Assembly: GCA_020354105.1 (NCBI GenBank)
Contig: CP070642.1
Coordinates: 1,670,691-1,711,074, forward strand
Source of the DNA: Chloroflexota bacterium
Lineage (GTDB): Bacteria; Chloroflexota; Dehalococcoidia; GIF9; UBA5629
DNA length: 40,384 nt
Reading direction: 5' to 3'
Below the pieces are notes generated by a model. The model saw only the letters and a list, made by a program, of their open reading frames with translations. It was not told the origin of the DNA and ran no database searches. A program made the translations under genes and the position numbers. Positions 25,966-33,439 of this stretch are shown piece after piece; the stretch's first letter is position 1; every line of letters starts with the position of its first letter.

Positions 25966-26008
25966 AGTCCCTCTCACTCTAACTCTTCTTGGAGGAATAG
26001 AGAGGACT
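25966..26008 (-). terminator. hairpin, probable terminator of the Fe-S operon
   Basis: AGTCCCTCTC (25966-25975) and GAGAGGACT (26000-26008) pair over 9 bases with one bulged C. The hairpin overlaps the stop codon of the last small gene, and on the minus strand is followed by TTTCAGTTT. The long loop and short U-run make it a modest terminator. Confidence 0.45.
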
Positions 26009-26291
26009 AATGCAAGCTATCGTGCTTGTAGCTGTTTTGGAGAAGCTGCAGTATACTGGGCCCTTTAAGATCTGCGGAGCCACAGCCGTCGCTATCGAAG
26101 TGGCGGCATACGGTGCAGGTCACGCTGTACTTGTTTACCTCGCTTATATTTACGAAGAGGTCACAGTTCTCAGCACTACGGTCAAACCATTCCTCTAGGA
26201 CTTCGGTGGTCTGTGGGAAGTGGGCTCTGAAGCCTCTGGAGATTAAAAAGCCAGAGCTAGCGGAGTTGCTTGGCGGGAGGTAAATACGCAT
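26007..26291 (-). CDS. small cysteine-containing protein of unknown function
   Basis: 94 residues from ATG 26291, with an AAGGG SD six bases upstream and 13 bases after the preceding stop. I do not recognise a family. It is not membrane-bound. Cysteines are at 43, 59, 62 and 70 (VTCTVCRHFDSDGC), which could bind a metal or cluster together with nearby His64. As the last gene before a hairpin, it probably belongs to the Fe-S operon. An upstream ATG at 26327 would overlap the previous gene. It could still be a chance ORF, since codon evidence was judged by eye only. Confidence 0.5.
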   Translation of the reverse strand: MRIYLPPSNSASSGFLISRGFRAHFPQTTEVLEEWFDRSAENCDLFVNISEVNKYSVTCTVCRHFDSDGCGSADLKGPSILQLLQNSYKHDSLH

Positions 26292-26304
26292 TTGCAGCCC
26301 TTGA

Positions 26305-26886
26305 CTATACTGAGATACAGAACTCACACATACCGTTCTGTGGCAGTGTCTTTGGCATCTCGATACTTATGCGGTCGCCGGTCTTCTCTGCAGCAGCCTC
26401 GAAACTGGCGCAGCAGAACCCTTTGCAAGGGAGGCCCTTTATGCCGGACTCCTCCAGCGCCTTGTTTATTGCACAGGCAGATACCTGAAGCACCAGCTCT
26501 TTGGTGGTTGCTCTGGATATATTCCAGCGGTCTGTAGGCCTCAGTCCAAAGATGGATAACTCAACATACCTGCCCAGGCGATGGGGGAATGATATGCCTG
26601 TCTGCTTGTACACATTCTCCACCATCTCCCCGGTGCGGTCCAGGTATTTGGTGTCAGCCAGCTCGATGGTGAGCTTCATCACCTTTTTGCCCAGTTCCTC
26701 GAGAGCTTTGTATGCCTCCTTCTCGTCCTTGCCTTGCAGGCTCTTAGCTGCAGCTCCTACATCGAACTTCTGAGTAACTTCCTCTACCAGACCTTTATCA
26801 GCGTCGAAGAGCAGAGCTTTCCCGGGCTCTTCCAGGGTCAGTAATTTTTCCTTTAATACCTTGCCGTATTTCCAGCCAGTGGTCAT
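26305..26886 (-). CDS. cysteine-rich C-terminal protein of unknown function in the Fe-S operon
   Basis: 193 residues from ATG 26886, preceded by ACGGAGG and overlapping the ferredoxin stop by four bases (ATGA), so translation is coupled. The N-terminal two thirds looks alpha-helical and charged. The C-terminal third carries Cys138, the GLPCKGFCCASFEA segment (Cys154, 158, 159) and a final GMCEFCISV (Cys187, 190). Six cysteines in 55 residues suggest a metal or Fe-S site. I do not recognise the family. Some resemblance to small C-terminal cysteine hydrolase-like or V4R-like proteins is too weak to name. Confidence 0.75.
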   Translation of the reverse strand: MTTGWKYGKVLKEKLLTLEEPGKALLFDADKGLVEEVTQKFDVGAAAKSLQGKDEKEAYKALEELGKKVMKLTIELADTKYLDRTGEMVENVYKQTGISFPHRLGRYVELSIFGLRPTDRWNISRATTKELVLQVSACAINKALEESGIKGLPCKGFCCASFEAAAEKTGDRISIEMPKTLPQNGMCEFCISV

Positions 26887-27137
26887 TTCTTTACCTCCGT
26901 TAAGAAGCTCACTTGAATGGCGCTCTTGGGACAGACTTTCACACAGTCCATGCAGACGGTGCATTTTTCATAGCGGACCCCCGCCACCATGAACTGGTCC
27001 GGGTCTATCTCCTTGAATTTTCGAGGACCCACCTTGGTGCCCAGTCCCAGGGCGTGGCTCGGACAGATTAGAAGGCACTTCCGGCAAGCGAGCGGGTCAT
27101 TGCATTTTTTATCGTCTACTGTGATAGTTGGCAGCAT
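26883..27137 (-). CDS. 2x[4Fe-4S] ferredoxin-like protein
   Basis: 84 residues with two cluster motifs. The first is C12-x5-C18-xx-C21-xxx-C25-P, whose first spacing is longer than the usual CxxCxxC. The second is standard: C59-xx-C62-xx-C65-xxx-C69-P. It likely carries electrons for the neighbouring proteins in the cytoplasm. It lies 23 bases after the larger Fe-S gene and overlaps the next gene by four bases. The partner enzyme is not known. Confidence 0.88.
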   Translation of the reverse strand: MLPTITVDDKKCNDPLACRKCLLICPSHALGLGTKVGPRKFKEIDPDQFMVAGVRYEKCTVCMDCVKVCPKSAIQVSFLTEVKK

Positions 27138-27160
27138 TTCTCATCCCTCTCTATGAGTTT

Positions 27161-27991
27161 TTACCAAACGTTGGCCAGTGCAGGCATGCTGGCTCGTTCC
27201 ACCATGCTTATAGCTTCCTGAGAGCATTCTGTGGCGCAAAGCCCGCAGCCGAAGCACTGGAATGGATCAATATAAGCCTTGTTCTGTGTCGCGGAGAAGC
27301 TAAGTGCCTTGAACTGGCAGCGGTGAACGCATGAAGTGCAACCGTTACAAAGTTCATTATCGACCCGGGCGATATGATGTCCCTTCCACAAGAATTGTAT
27401 GCCGTGGTCGACCGTGGTCCTTATGGCGCTGCAGTCGGGGTAGTCGCAGTTGCAAATCCCGCCGATGTACGGGGTGCCGAAAGTAAACAGAGTTTGCACC
27501 AGGCCTCTCTTGTTCATCTTGGTGATAACATCCTTGGCTTCATCCGGCGCCAGGAACTGTATACCCCCTCGGTAAGTCTGAGGCCATCTCTCCCATTTAT
27601 ACATTCCCGTCCCCATCCCCATGCAGGTAAAGTTCTCTTCGTCGGGCAGACCCAGCATGGAACGCCGGCAGGCACAGGTCATAAGAGCGATTGGGTATAT
27701 AATATCTACAACCTTCAGCGTATCCTCCAGCGTAACAACCTGGCCAAAGTGTACCTTCCAGGCAAGCTGCTCCACATCGTGTCTCATCTTGGCAACGGCT
27801 TCATGGTCTTTCCTGTCCAGAGCCTCCAAAAAGCCCCGGTCGAGAAGTGACATTCCGCCGGCGACTACAGGATCGGGCTGTATCTCCGGACCCTCCTCCT
27901 TCCTGATTTTGTAGAGCTTTCTGGCATAGTTCGCCGGGTTGAAGTACCATCTCTCATGGCCTTCGGCATAGCGCTCGCACCATTCGCACAT
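27161..27991 (-). CDS. multi-cluster 4Fe-4S protein of unknown function
   Basis: 276 residues, first gene of the operon. Cysteine sets, in order, are an N-terminal MCEWC (C2, C5), TCACRR (C106, C108), C123, GICNCDYPDC (C180, C182, C187), then two classical ferredoxin motifs, CNGCTSCVHRC (215-225) and CFGCGLCATEC (246-256). There is no signal peptide or membrane helix. Similar proteins are found as '4Fe-4S binding protein' in anaerobic bacteria. The reaction is unknown, and the N-terminal cysteines hint at more than simple electron transfer. A promoter lies at 28083-28111 and the SD is AAGGAAGGA. Confidence 0.85.
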   Translation of the reverse strand: MCEWCERYAEGHERWYFNPANYARKLYKIRKEEGPEIQPDPVVAGGMSLLDRGFLEALDRKDHEAVAKMRHDVEQLAWKVHFGQVVTLEDTLKVVDIIYPIALMTCACRRSMLGLPDEENFTCMGMGTGMYKWERWPQTYRGGIQFLAPDEAKDVITKMNKRGLVQTLFTFGTPYIGGICNCDYPDCSAIRTTVDHGIQFLWKGHHIARVDNELCNGCTSCVHRCQFKALSFSATQNKAYIDPFQCFGCGLCATECSQEAISMVERASMPALANVW

Positions 27992-28082
27992 AGTTCTCGT
28001 CCTTCCTTATATATAGTTAATTGATAGGTAGGCTAACATATTTAGCTGTGGATCAGCCGGGCCATTGTTAAATCTCAATGAT

Positions 28083-28111
28083 AGTCTAGACTTGTCGGGT
28101 AGAATTGTCAA
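28083..28111 (-). promoter_or_regulatory. promoter of the Fe-S operon
   Basis: Minus strand: a perfect TTGACA (28106-28111), a 17-base spacer and TAGACT (28083-28088; four of six). It would leave a leader of about 85 bases. Its -35 overlaps the left arm of the palindrome at 28107-28120. Confidence 0.65.
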
Positions 28112-28120
28112 CGTGTTGAC
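28107..28120. promoter_or_regulatory. palindrome formed by back-to-back -35 boxes
   Basis: GTCAAC-GT-GTTGAC is a perfect 14-base palindrome. It contains most of the -35 of the minus-strand Fe-S promoter and of the plus-strand ribosomal promoter, whose hexamers are only four bases apart. RNA polymerase could hardly occupy both at once. Confidence 0.7.
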
Positions 28121-28144
28121 TTTGTTGTATACTTGTGTTATATT
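28116..28144 (+). promoter_or_regulatory. promoter of the str-S10-spc ribosomal operon
   Basis: TTGACT (28116-28121), a 17-base spacer and TATATT (28139-28144) preceded by TGT, giving an extended -10. It is one of the strongest promoters in the window. It lies about 140 bases before rpsL and is the only strong plus-strand promoter I see for the ribosomal genes up to the right edge. Confidence 0.78.
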
Positions 28145-28150
28145 GGTTTT

Positions 28151-28290
28151 TTGTGTCTACTAGCCATTAGTCTGGGTTTGGAAGACCTGATTAAGCCGGC
28201 TGGTTGAACCGGGACGCAAACCCGTTGGGGAAGTAGACCGGTGGACAACTAGGTGGCTTTTTAGTTGGGATAAATGGAAGGAATGGTGAA
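28151..28290 (+). other. structured 5' leader of rpsL
   Basis: The roughly 140-base leader can form CGGG/CCCG with loop ACGCAAA (28210-28224) and CAACTA/TAGTTG (28246-28251, 28262-28267), the latter just before the SD GGAAGGA. In other bacteria ribosomal leaders bind one of the encoded proteins for feedback control (S7 for the str operon of E. coli, although at the S12-S7 junction). Such a role here is inference. I did not recognise a known leader family. Confidence 0.35.
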
Positions 28291-28788
28291 ATGCCCACGG
28301 TCAATCAGTTAGTTCGAAAAGGACGACGGAGGCTTGGCAAGCGAACCAAGGCTCCGGCGCTTGGCGTTACCTATAATACCCTGAAAAACAGAGTACGTAG
28401 GGATACAAACTCGCCGCAGAAGCGAGGAGTTTGTGTGCTGGTCAAGACAATGACTCCCAAAAAACCGAACTCTGCATTGCGCAAGATCGCTCGCGTGCGG
28501 TTGACCAACCAGATTGAAGTAACTGCTTATATACCTGGCGAAGGGCACAATTTGCAGGAGCACTCTGTGGTACTTATCCGTGGTGGCAGAGTCAAGGATT
28601 TGCCGGGGGTTCGCTACCATATTGTTCGAGGTGCTCTGGATACCGGTGGGGTGGAAAATCGGCAGCAGGGGCGAAGCAAGTACGGGGCTAAGCGCGGTAG
28701 AGCAGTGAGGATTGCGGGAGCAGGAGCGGGAGCGGAAACAGCAACGGAAGCAGCAACAGAAGCAGCAACGGGAGAGGGAGAGGAATAA
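28291..28788 (+). CDS. rpsL: 30S ribosomal protein uS12 with acidic C-terminal tail
   Basis: 165 residues against about 125-140 normally. It has the N-terminal MPTVNQLVRKGRRRLGKRTK, a Gram-positive-type insertion before SPQKRGVC, the decoding-site loops TPKKPNSALRK and GGRVKDLPGVRYH, and HNLQEHSVVLIRGG. The streptomycin-site lysines are intact. The last 24 residues (142-165) are an unusual Ala/Gly/Glu/Thr tail encoded by short repeats. The rpsG start follows its stop directly. Confidence 0.97.
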   Translation: MPTVNQLVRKGRRRLGKRTKAPALGVTYNTLKNRVRRDTNSPQKRGVCVLVKTMTPKKPNSALRKIARVRLTNQIEVTAYIPGEGHNLQEHSVVLIRGGRVKDLPGVRYHIVRGALDTGGVENRQQGRSKYGAKRGRAVRIAGAGAGAETATEAATEAATGEGEE

Positions 28789-29259
28789 ATGCCAAGGCGA
28801 GCTAGAGTACTAAAGAGACAACCTTCACCTGACCCAAAATACGGGAACGTTACTGTGGCTATACTCATCAATAAAATAATGTTCGACGGCAAGAAAGCTA
28901 CAGCTGAGCGGATTGTTTACGATGCTATGGATTTGGTTAATAAGCAATTGGGCACAGAACCTCTGGAGGTTCTGGAACAGGCACTTAAGAATGCCACCCC
29001 ATTACTGCAAGTAAAGTCTCGGCGTGTCGGCGGCGCTACTTATCAGGTACCTATTGAGATTGAAACCGAACGCGGGTTATCCCTGGCTATGCGCTGGATA
29101 ATTGGCTTTGCCAGAGCCCGTAGCGGTAAGTCTATGGCGGAAAAATTAGCCGCGGAGATTATAGATGCTTCTCAAGGACAGGGGGCAAGTATCAAGAAGC
29201 GTCAGGATACCCATAAGATGGCTGAGGCAAATAAAGCTTTTGCTCATTATCGATGGTAA
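28789..29259 (+). CDS. rpsG: 30S ribosomal protein uS7
   Basis: A 156-residue primary binder of the 16S rRNA 3' domain. It has MPRRARVLKRQPSPDPKYGN, INKIMFDGKKATAERIVYDA, VKSRRVGGATYQVPIEI, and a C-terminal HKMAEANKAFAHYRW that is conserved in the family. Its ATG comes immediately after the rpsL stop. Confidence 0.97.
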   Translation: MPRRARVLKRQPSPDPKYGNVTVAILINKIMFDGKKATAERIVYDAMDLVNKQLGTEPLEVLEQALKNATPLLQVKSRRVGGATYQVPIEIETERGLSLAMRWIIGFARARSGKSMAEKLAAEIIDASQGQGASIKKRQDTHKMAEANKAFAHYRW

Positions 29260-29318
29260 CTACAGCAGGAATTAAGACCCAACGGCCTAAAAAAGCGGTG
29301 GGCACAGGAAACAATATT

Positions 29319-31397
29319 ATGACCCGGACTTTTCCTTTAGATAAGTTGCGGAACATAGGCATCATTGCACATATTGATGCTGGCAAGACAACTGTTACTG
29401 AGAGAATTTTGTTTTATACGGGCCGCACTTACAAGGTTGGTGAGGTGGACGAAGGTACAGCGGTAATGGATTGGATGGCGCAGGAGCGGGAACGGGGGAT
29501 TACTATCACCGCAGCAGCTACTACCTGTCACTGGCAGGAGCATCGCATAAATATCATTGATACGCCCGGGCACGTCGATTTTACTGCTGAAGTTGAGCGC
29601 AGTCTTCGGGTACTGGATGGTGGAGTGGTTGTGCTGGATGCCGTGGCTGGAGTAGAGGCCCAATCTGAGACAGTATGGCGACAGGCTGATAGATATGGTG
29701 TACCGAGGATCTGCTTTATAAACAAGATGGACAGGGTTGGTGCCGATTTCCAACACACCGTTAGTATGATTGAGGAGCGACTTCGAGCCAAAGCTATACC
29801 GCTACAGATGCCCTGGGGTGAGGAAAGTCAGTTTAAGGGCGTGATAGATTTAGTTGGCAATAGAGCCTGGTTGTTCTCTGATGACGTGAATGCTCCGAGA
29901 GTAGAATCGCCTATTCCAGAAGAGAAGAGAGAAGAGGTAGATAGCCAGAGACAGTCATTGATCGAGCAACTGGCTGAGAATGATGACCAATTGATGTTGC
30001 TTTATGTTGAAGGTGGGGAAATTCAGAGCAGCCAGATTAAAGCTGCAATAAGAAGGTTGACCTCGGCTAATCGGATAGTGCCTGTACTTTGTGGCAGCGC
30101 TTTGAAAAATAAAGGAATTCAAACCCTGCTCGATGCCATTGTGGATTATCTTCCTTCTCCGCTGGACGTACCTCCGGTTAATGTTATTGACTTGCAGACT
30201 GGGGAGGCGAATGTTAGACAAACCAGCGATGAAGCTCCGTTTTCAGCTTTAGCCTTTAAGGTGGTAGCTGACCCGTTCATGGGCAGGCTAGTTTATTTTC
30301 GGGTTTATTCAGGCAAGATCAAAGCGGGAATGCAAGTCCTCAATTCCAGCAAAGGACGGAAGGAGCGTTTGGGCAGGCTGATTCTTATGCATGCAAATCG
30401 GCGTGAAGAAATTGAAGAGACCGATACCGGTAGCATTGCAGCTACGCTGGGTCTGAAGGATACCTTCACCGGGGACACGTTGTGTGACCCAGCTCACCCG
30501 GTGCTTCTCGAAGCTATACGCTTCCCTGAGCCGGTGCTTTCCATGGTTGTAGAACCTAAAAGCAAGGCAGACCAGGATAAGCTTGGTGAAGCCATGAACA
30601 AGCTTTCGGAAGAAGACCCCACTTTCAAGGTGCGCACTGACAAGGAAACCGGGCAAACCCTTATTTCTGGGATGGGCGAATTACATTTGGAGGTTTTGAT
30701 AGACCGCATGCTTCGCGAGTTTAATGTGAAGGTGAATGTTGGCAAGCCACAAGTAGCCTATAAAGAGACCATTACTGTGCCTGCAGAAATAGAAGGTAGG
30801 TTTATCCGTCAGTTTGGTGGTCGAGGACAATACGGGCATGTATGGCTCAGACTTGAACCGGTAGAGCGGGGTAGCGGCTTCAGGTTTGTTGATCGGATTC
30901 GAGGTGGAGATGTACCGAAGGAATATATTCCAGCGGTCGAAGCCGGGGTTAGGGAGGCTTTGGAAACCGGTGTGGTGGCAGGTTATCCGATAGTAGATAT
31001 CAAGGCAACTCTGTTTGATGGTAGCTTCCATGAAGTTGATTCCTCTGAGCTGGCGTTCAAAATGGCAGGCTCCATAGCTTTGAAAGATGGTGTCAGGAAG
31101 GCCAATCCCGTACTACTCGAGCCAATTATGAAATTAGAGGTGGTGATGCCAGCTGAGTTCTTGGGCGACGTCATCGGCGATTTGAATTCAAAGAGGGGTC
31201 ATGTTGAGGGAATTGAGACACATGGTGAGACGAGTGTTGTTCATGCTCTCGTTCCTCTAGCTGAAACTTTCGGTTATGCTACTATCCTGAGGTCGTTGAG
31301 CCAGGGTAGAGCAACCTATTCCTTGGAATTTAATTGTTATAGAGAGTTACCGGCTAGCCTGGCGGGGCAAATAGAGGTTAAGGTCAGAGGTAAATAA
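29319..31397 (+). CDS. fusA: translation elongation factor G
   Basis: A 692-residue translocase GTPase. The G motifs are AHIDAGKTT, RERGITITAAAT, DTPGHVDF and NKMD, followed by domains II-V with FGGRGQYGHVWL and the C-terminal SLSQGRATYSLEF. I chose ATG 29319 (SD AGGAAA), which gives the usual N-terminus MTRTFPLDKLRNIGIIAHID. An upstream GTG-type frame from 29253 would add 22 unrelated residues. It is followed directly by rpsJ, so the tuf gene that usually stands here is missing. Confidence 0.97.
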   Translation: MTRTFPLDKLRNIGIIAHIDAGKTTVTERILFYTGRTYKVGEVDEGTAVMDWMAQERERGITITAAATTCHWQEHRINIIDTPGHVDFTAEVERSLRVLDGGVVVLDAVAGVEAQSETVWRQADRYGVPRICFINKMDRVGADFQHTVSMIEERLRAKAIPLQMPWGEESQFKGVIDLVGNRAWLFSDDVNAPRVESPIPEEKREEVDSQRQSLIEQLAENDDQLMLLYVEGGEIQSSQIKAAIRRLTSANRIVPVLCGSALKNKGIQTLLDAIVDYLPSPLDVPPVNVIDLQTGEANVRQTSDEAPFSALAFKVVADPFMGRLVYFRVYSGKIKAGMQVLNSSKGRKERLGRLILMHANRREEIEETDTGSIAATLGLKDTFTGDTLCDPAHPVLLEAIRFPEPVLSMVVEPKSKADQDKLGEAMNKLSEEDPTFKVRTDKETGQTLISGMGELHLEVLIDRMLREFNVKVNVGKPQVAYKETITVPAEIEGRFIRQFGGRGQYGHVWLRLEPVERGSGFRFVDRIRGGDVPKEYIPAVEAGVREALETGVVAGYPIVDIKATLFDGSFHEVDSSELAFKMAGSIALKDGVRKANPVLLEPIMKLEVVMPAEFLGDVIGDLNSKRGHVEGIETHGETSVVHALVPLAETFGYATILRSLSQGRATYSLEFNCYRELPASLAGQIEVKVRGK

Positions 31398-31706
31398 ATG
31401 CCTAAGCAAAAGATTAGAATCAAAGTCAGAGGATATGACCATAGACTGGTTGACCAGTCCGTGGAGCAAATTGTGGAGACTGCCGAGCGTACTGGTGCTG
31501 TGATTGCTGGCCCCGTACCTCTACCAACACAGATCGAAAAGTTTTGTGTTATTCGCTCCCCGCATATCGACAAAGATTCAAGAGAACAATTTGAGATTCG
31601 CACACATAAGCGTCTTATTGATATCCTTGGGCCAACCTCTAAAACTATAGATGCGTTGACTCAGCTTCAACTCCCGTCTGGGGTGGAAATAGACATTAGA
31701 TTGTAG
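31398..31706 (+). CDS. rpsJ: 30S ribosomal protein uS10
   Basis: 102 residues: KIRIKVRGYDHRLVDQSVEQIVETAERTGA begins at residue 5, then GPVPLPT, SPHIDKDSREQFEIRTHKR and a C-terminal GVEIDIRL. In other bacteria S10 also binds NusB in antitermination. Its ATG begins right after the fusA stop (TAAATG), joining the str and S10 gene groups. Confidence 0.97.
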   Translation: MPKQKIRIKVRGYDHRLVDQSVEQIVETAERTGAVIAGPVPLPTQIEKFCVIRSPHIDKDSREQFEIRTHKRLIDILGPTSKTIDALTQLQLPSGVEIDIRL

Positions 31707-31714
31707 CCAGGGAA

Positions 31715-32332
31715 ATGATTAAGGGTACTATTGGTAGAAAAATAGGCATGATGCAGCTTTTCCGTGATGATGGGGAAGTGGTGGTGACAGCTATTGAAGC
31801 AGGCCCTTGCTTTGTTACTCAGGTAAAGACCGAGGCTAAGGATGGTTATAATGCTGTCCAGCTTGGATTTGGGGAAACCAAGCTGCTTAATTCTCCACAG
31901 AAAGGTCATCTTAAGGAGATAGGGCAGTTCAAGCATCTCCGCGAGTTTAGCGTTGATGATGTCGATTCTGTTCAAGTTGGCCAGAAAATTGATGTAGATA
32001 TGTTTAAATCCGGAGATTTACTTAATGTTACTGGCATATCAAAAGGCAAAGGTTTTGCGGGCGTAGTTAAGCGCCATCATTTTGCTGGTGGACCTAAGAC
32101 ACACGGGCAGTCCGACCGTCATCGAGCTCCTGGCTCGATTGGTGCCACTACATCTCCAGGGCGCGTATTTAAAGGAACCCGCATGGCCGGGCACATGGGT
32201 GATAGGCGAGTGACGACGCGTAATATTAAGGTACTCGAAGTTGATTTGGATCGCCACCTGTTGCTGGTGAAAGGAGCAGTGCCCGGTGCCAGGAAGGGAT
32301 TGTTGTTGATTAAGAAAGCTGGTGTGGGGTAA
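31715..32332 (+). CDS. rplC: 50S ribosomal protein uL3
   Basis: 205 residues: GTIGRKIGMMQLFRDDGEVV at the N-terminus, the loop KGKGFAGVVKRHHFAGGPKTHGQSDRHRAPGSIGATTSPGRVFKG that reaches toward the peptidyl transferase centre, and a C-terminal GAVPGARKGLLLIKKA. Length is typical. It lies eight bases after rpsJ. Confidence 0.97.
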   Translation: MIKGTIGRKIGMMQLFRDDGEVVVTAIEAGPCFVTQVKTEAKDGYNAVQLGFGETKLLNSPQKGHLKEIGQFKHLREFSVDDVDSVQVGQKIDVDMFKSGDLLNVTGISKGKGFAGVVKRHHFAGGPKTHGQSDRHRAPGSIGATTSPGRVFKGTRMAGHMGDRRVTTRNIKVLEVDLDRHLLLVKGAVPGARKGLLLIKKAGVG

Positions 32333-32337
32333 GCAGA

Positions 32338-32994
32338 ATGCAAGTCCAGGTTTATAATTTGAAGGGTAAGACAACCAAGCAGCTCGAAATAAGTGATGAT
32401 GTTTTTGCTGTGCCCTTTAATGAGGCTGTTGTACATCAGGCGTTAGTCCGGCAGCTAGCTAATCGTCGCCTGGGGACTGTTGATACCAAGAAGAGAGGCG
32501 AGGTTAGGGGAAGCACCAGGAAACTTTTTGCTCAAAAGCATACCGGGAGGGCACGTCGTGGCGATATCAGGTCGCCCATGCTTGTAGGAGGAGGCGTTGC
32601 TTTTGGACCTCATCCTCGAAGCTACCGGCAGGCCTTGCCCCGGAAAATGCGGCTTTTGGCTTTGAGGTGCGTTCTTTCAGCTAAAGCAGGTAGCGGAGAA
32701 TTGAAAATTGTGGACAAGCTTGAACTTGATAGCCCAAAAACCAGGGCAGTGCTGGATATGTTGATAGCCCTTGGGATTAGTGATTCTGCAATTATCGCTA
32801 CCGCTGAAGTTGAGGCTAATCTGATTAAATCAGCGCGGAACCTAATGGGCGTTAAGACGATGCTGGCACCTTTGCTTAGCGTAGCTGAATTACTTTCATA
32901 TAAATATATAATAATGACTGTGGATGCGGTGCGGAAGGTGGAAGAGCTGTGGGGTGAAAAGTCAGTCCCGGAGGTAGTGGGTAATGTCAGCTAA
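32338..32994 (+). CDS. rplD: 50S ribosomal protein uL4
   Basis: 218 residues: MQVQVYNLKGKTTKQLEIS, then ALVRQLANRRLGT, the tunnel loop RGSTRKLFAQKHTGRARRGDIRSPMLVGGGVAFGPHPRSY, and ALRCVLSAKA. In enterobacteria L4 also represses the S10 operon. No matching leader is visible upstream of rpsJ here. It follows rplC by five bases. Confidence 0.97.
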   Translation: MQVQVYNLKGKTTKQLEISDDVFAVPFNEAVVHQALVRQLANRRLGTVDTKKRGEVRGSTRKLFAQKHTGRARRGDIRSPMLVGGGVAFGPHPRSYRQALPRKMRLLALRCVLSAKAGSGELKIVDKLELDSPKTRAVLDMLIALGISDSAIIATAEVEANLIKSARNLMGVKTMLAPLLSVAELLSYKYIIMTVDAVRKVEELWGEKSVPEVVGNVS

Positions 32995-33020
32995 GACAAG
33001 GGCTTGGAGTTTATTTAGAC

Positions 33021-33305
33021 ATGCATCTCTATGAAGTAGTAAGGCGGCCTTTAATCACTGAAAAGGCTACCATGATGAAAGAACAGAACAGGTATGCCTT
33101 TGAGGTGGCAAATGAGGCTAACAGACGCCAAATTAAGGAGGCTGTTGAGGAGGGATTTAAGGTTAATGTGGTTAGAGTTAGGGTGATGAATGTCCCGGGT
33201 AAGATGAGAAGAATAGGCAGACGGTATGTCATGACTCCAACATGGAAGAAAGCAATTGTTACCCTGGAAGCAGGTCAGAAAATAGAGTTCTTTGAAGGCG
33301 TTTAA
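33021..33305 (+). CDS. rplW: 50S ribosomal protein uL23
   Basis: 94 residues: LYEVVRRPLITEKATMMKEQNRYAFEVA, IKEAVEEGFKVNVVRVRVMNVPGK, and a basic C-terminal RYVMTPTWKKAIVTLEAGQKIEFFEGV. It sits at the peptide exit and docks trigger factor and SRP. It follows rplD by 26 bases. Confidence 0.97.
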   Translation: MHLYEVVRRPLITEKATMMKEQNRYAFEVANEANRRQIKEAVEEGFKVNVVRVRVMNVPGKMRRIGRRYVMTPTWKKAIVTLEAGQKIEFFEGV

Positions 33306-33324
33306 TAAGATAGGGGATGTAAAA

Positions 33325-33420
33325 TTGGGCTCAGTTATCAAGAAACGGAAAAAGAAGATGGCGAAGCATAAGCATCGCAAACTCCTGAAAAAGACTAGAT
33401 GGCAAAGGAGGCATCCCTAG
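33325..33420 (+). CDS. bS22-like (AURKAIP1/COX24-domain) small ribosomal protein
   Basis: A 31-residue, extremely basic peptide: MGSVIKKRKKKMAKHKHRKL, then LKKTRWQRRHP. This closely matches bS22/AURKAIP1-COX24 proteins of Actinobacteria (MGSVIKKRRKRM, then KKKHRKLLRRTR), which bind the small subunit near the decoding region. It starts at TTG 33325 with a GGGGAT SD and ends at TAG, between rplW and rplB with 19-base gaps. It is short enough for routine gene callers to miss. Its position inside the ribosomal operon supports a ribosomal role. Confidence 0.85.
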   Translation: MGSVIKKRKKKMAKHKHRKLLKKTRWQRRHP

Positions 33421-33439
33421 AAGTAGGGTGAAATAAGCT

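Noticed and set aside
28205..28243. c-di-GMP-I (GEMM) riboswitch before rpsL
   Set aside because: The GGGACGCAAA piece matches the motif, but the partner GCAAACC segment and the later conserved stems are not present, and rpsL is not a usual target.
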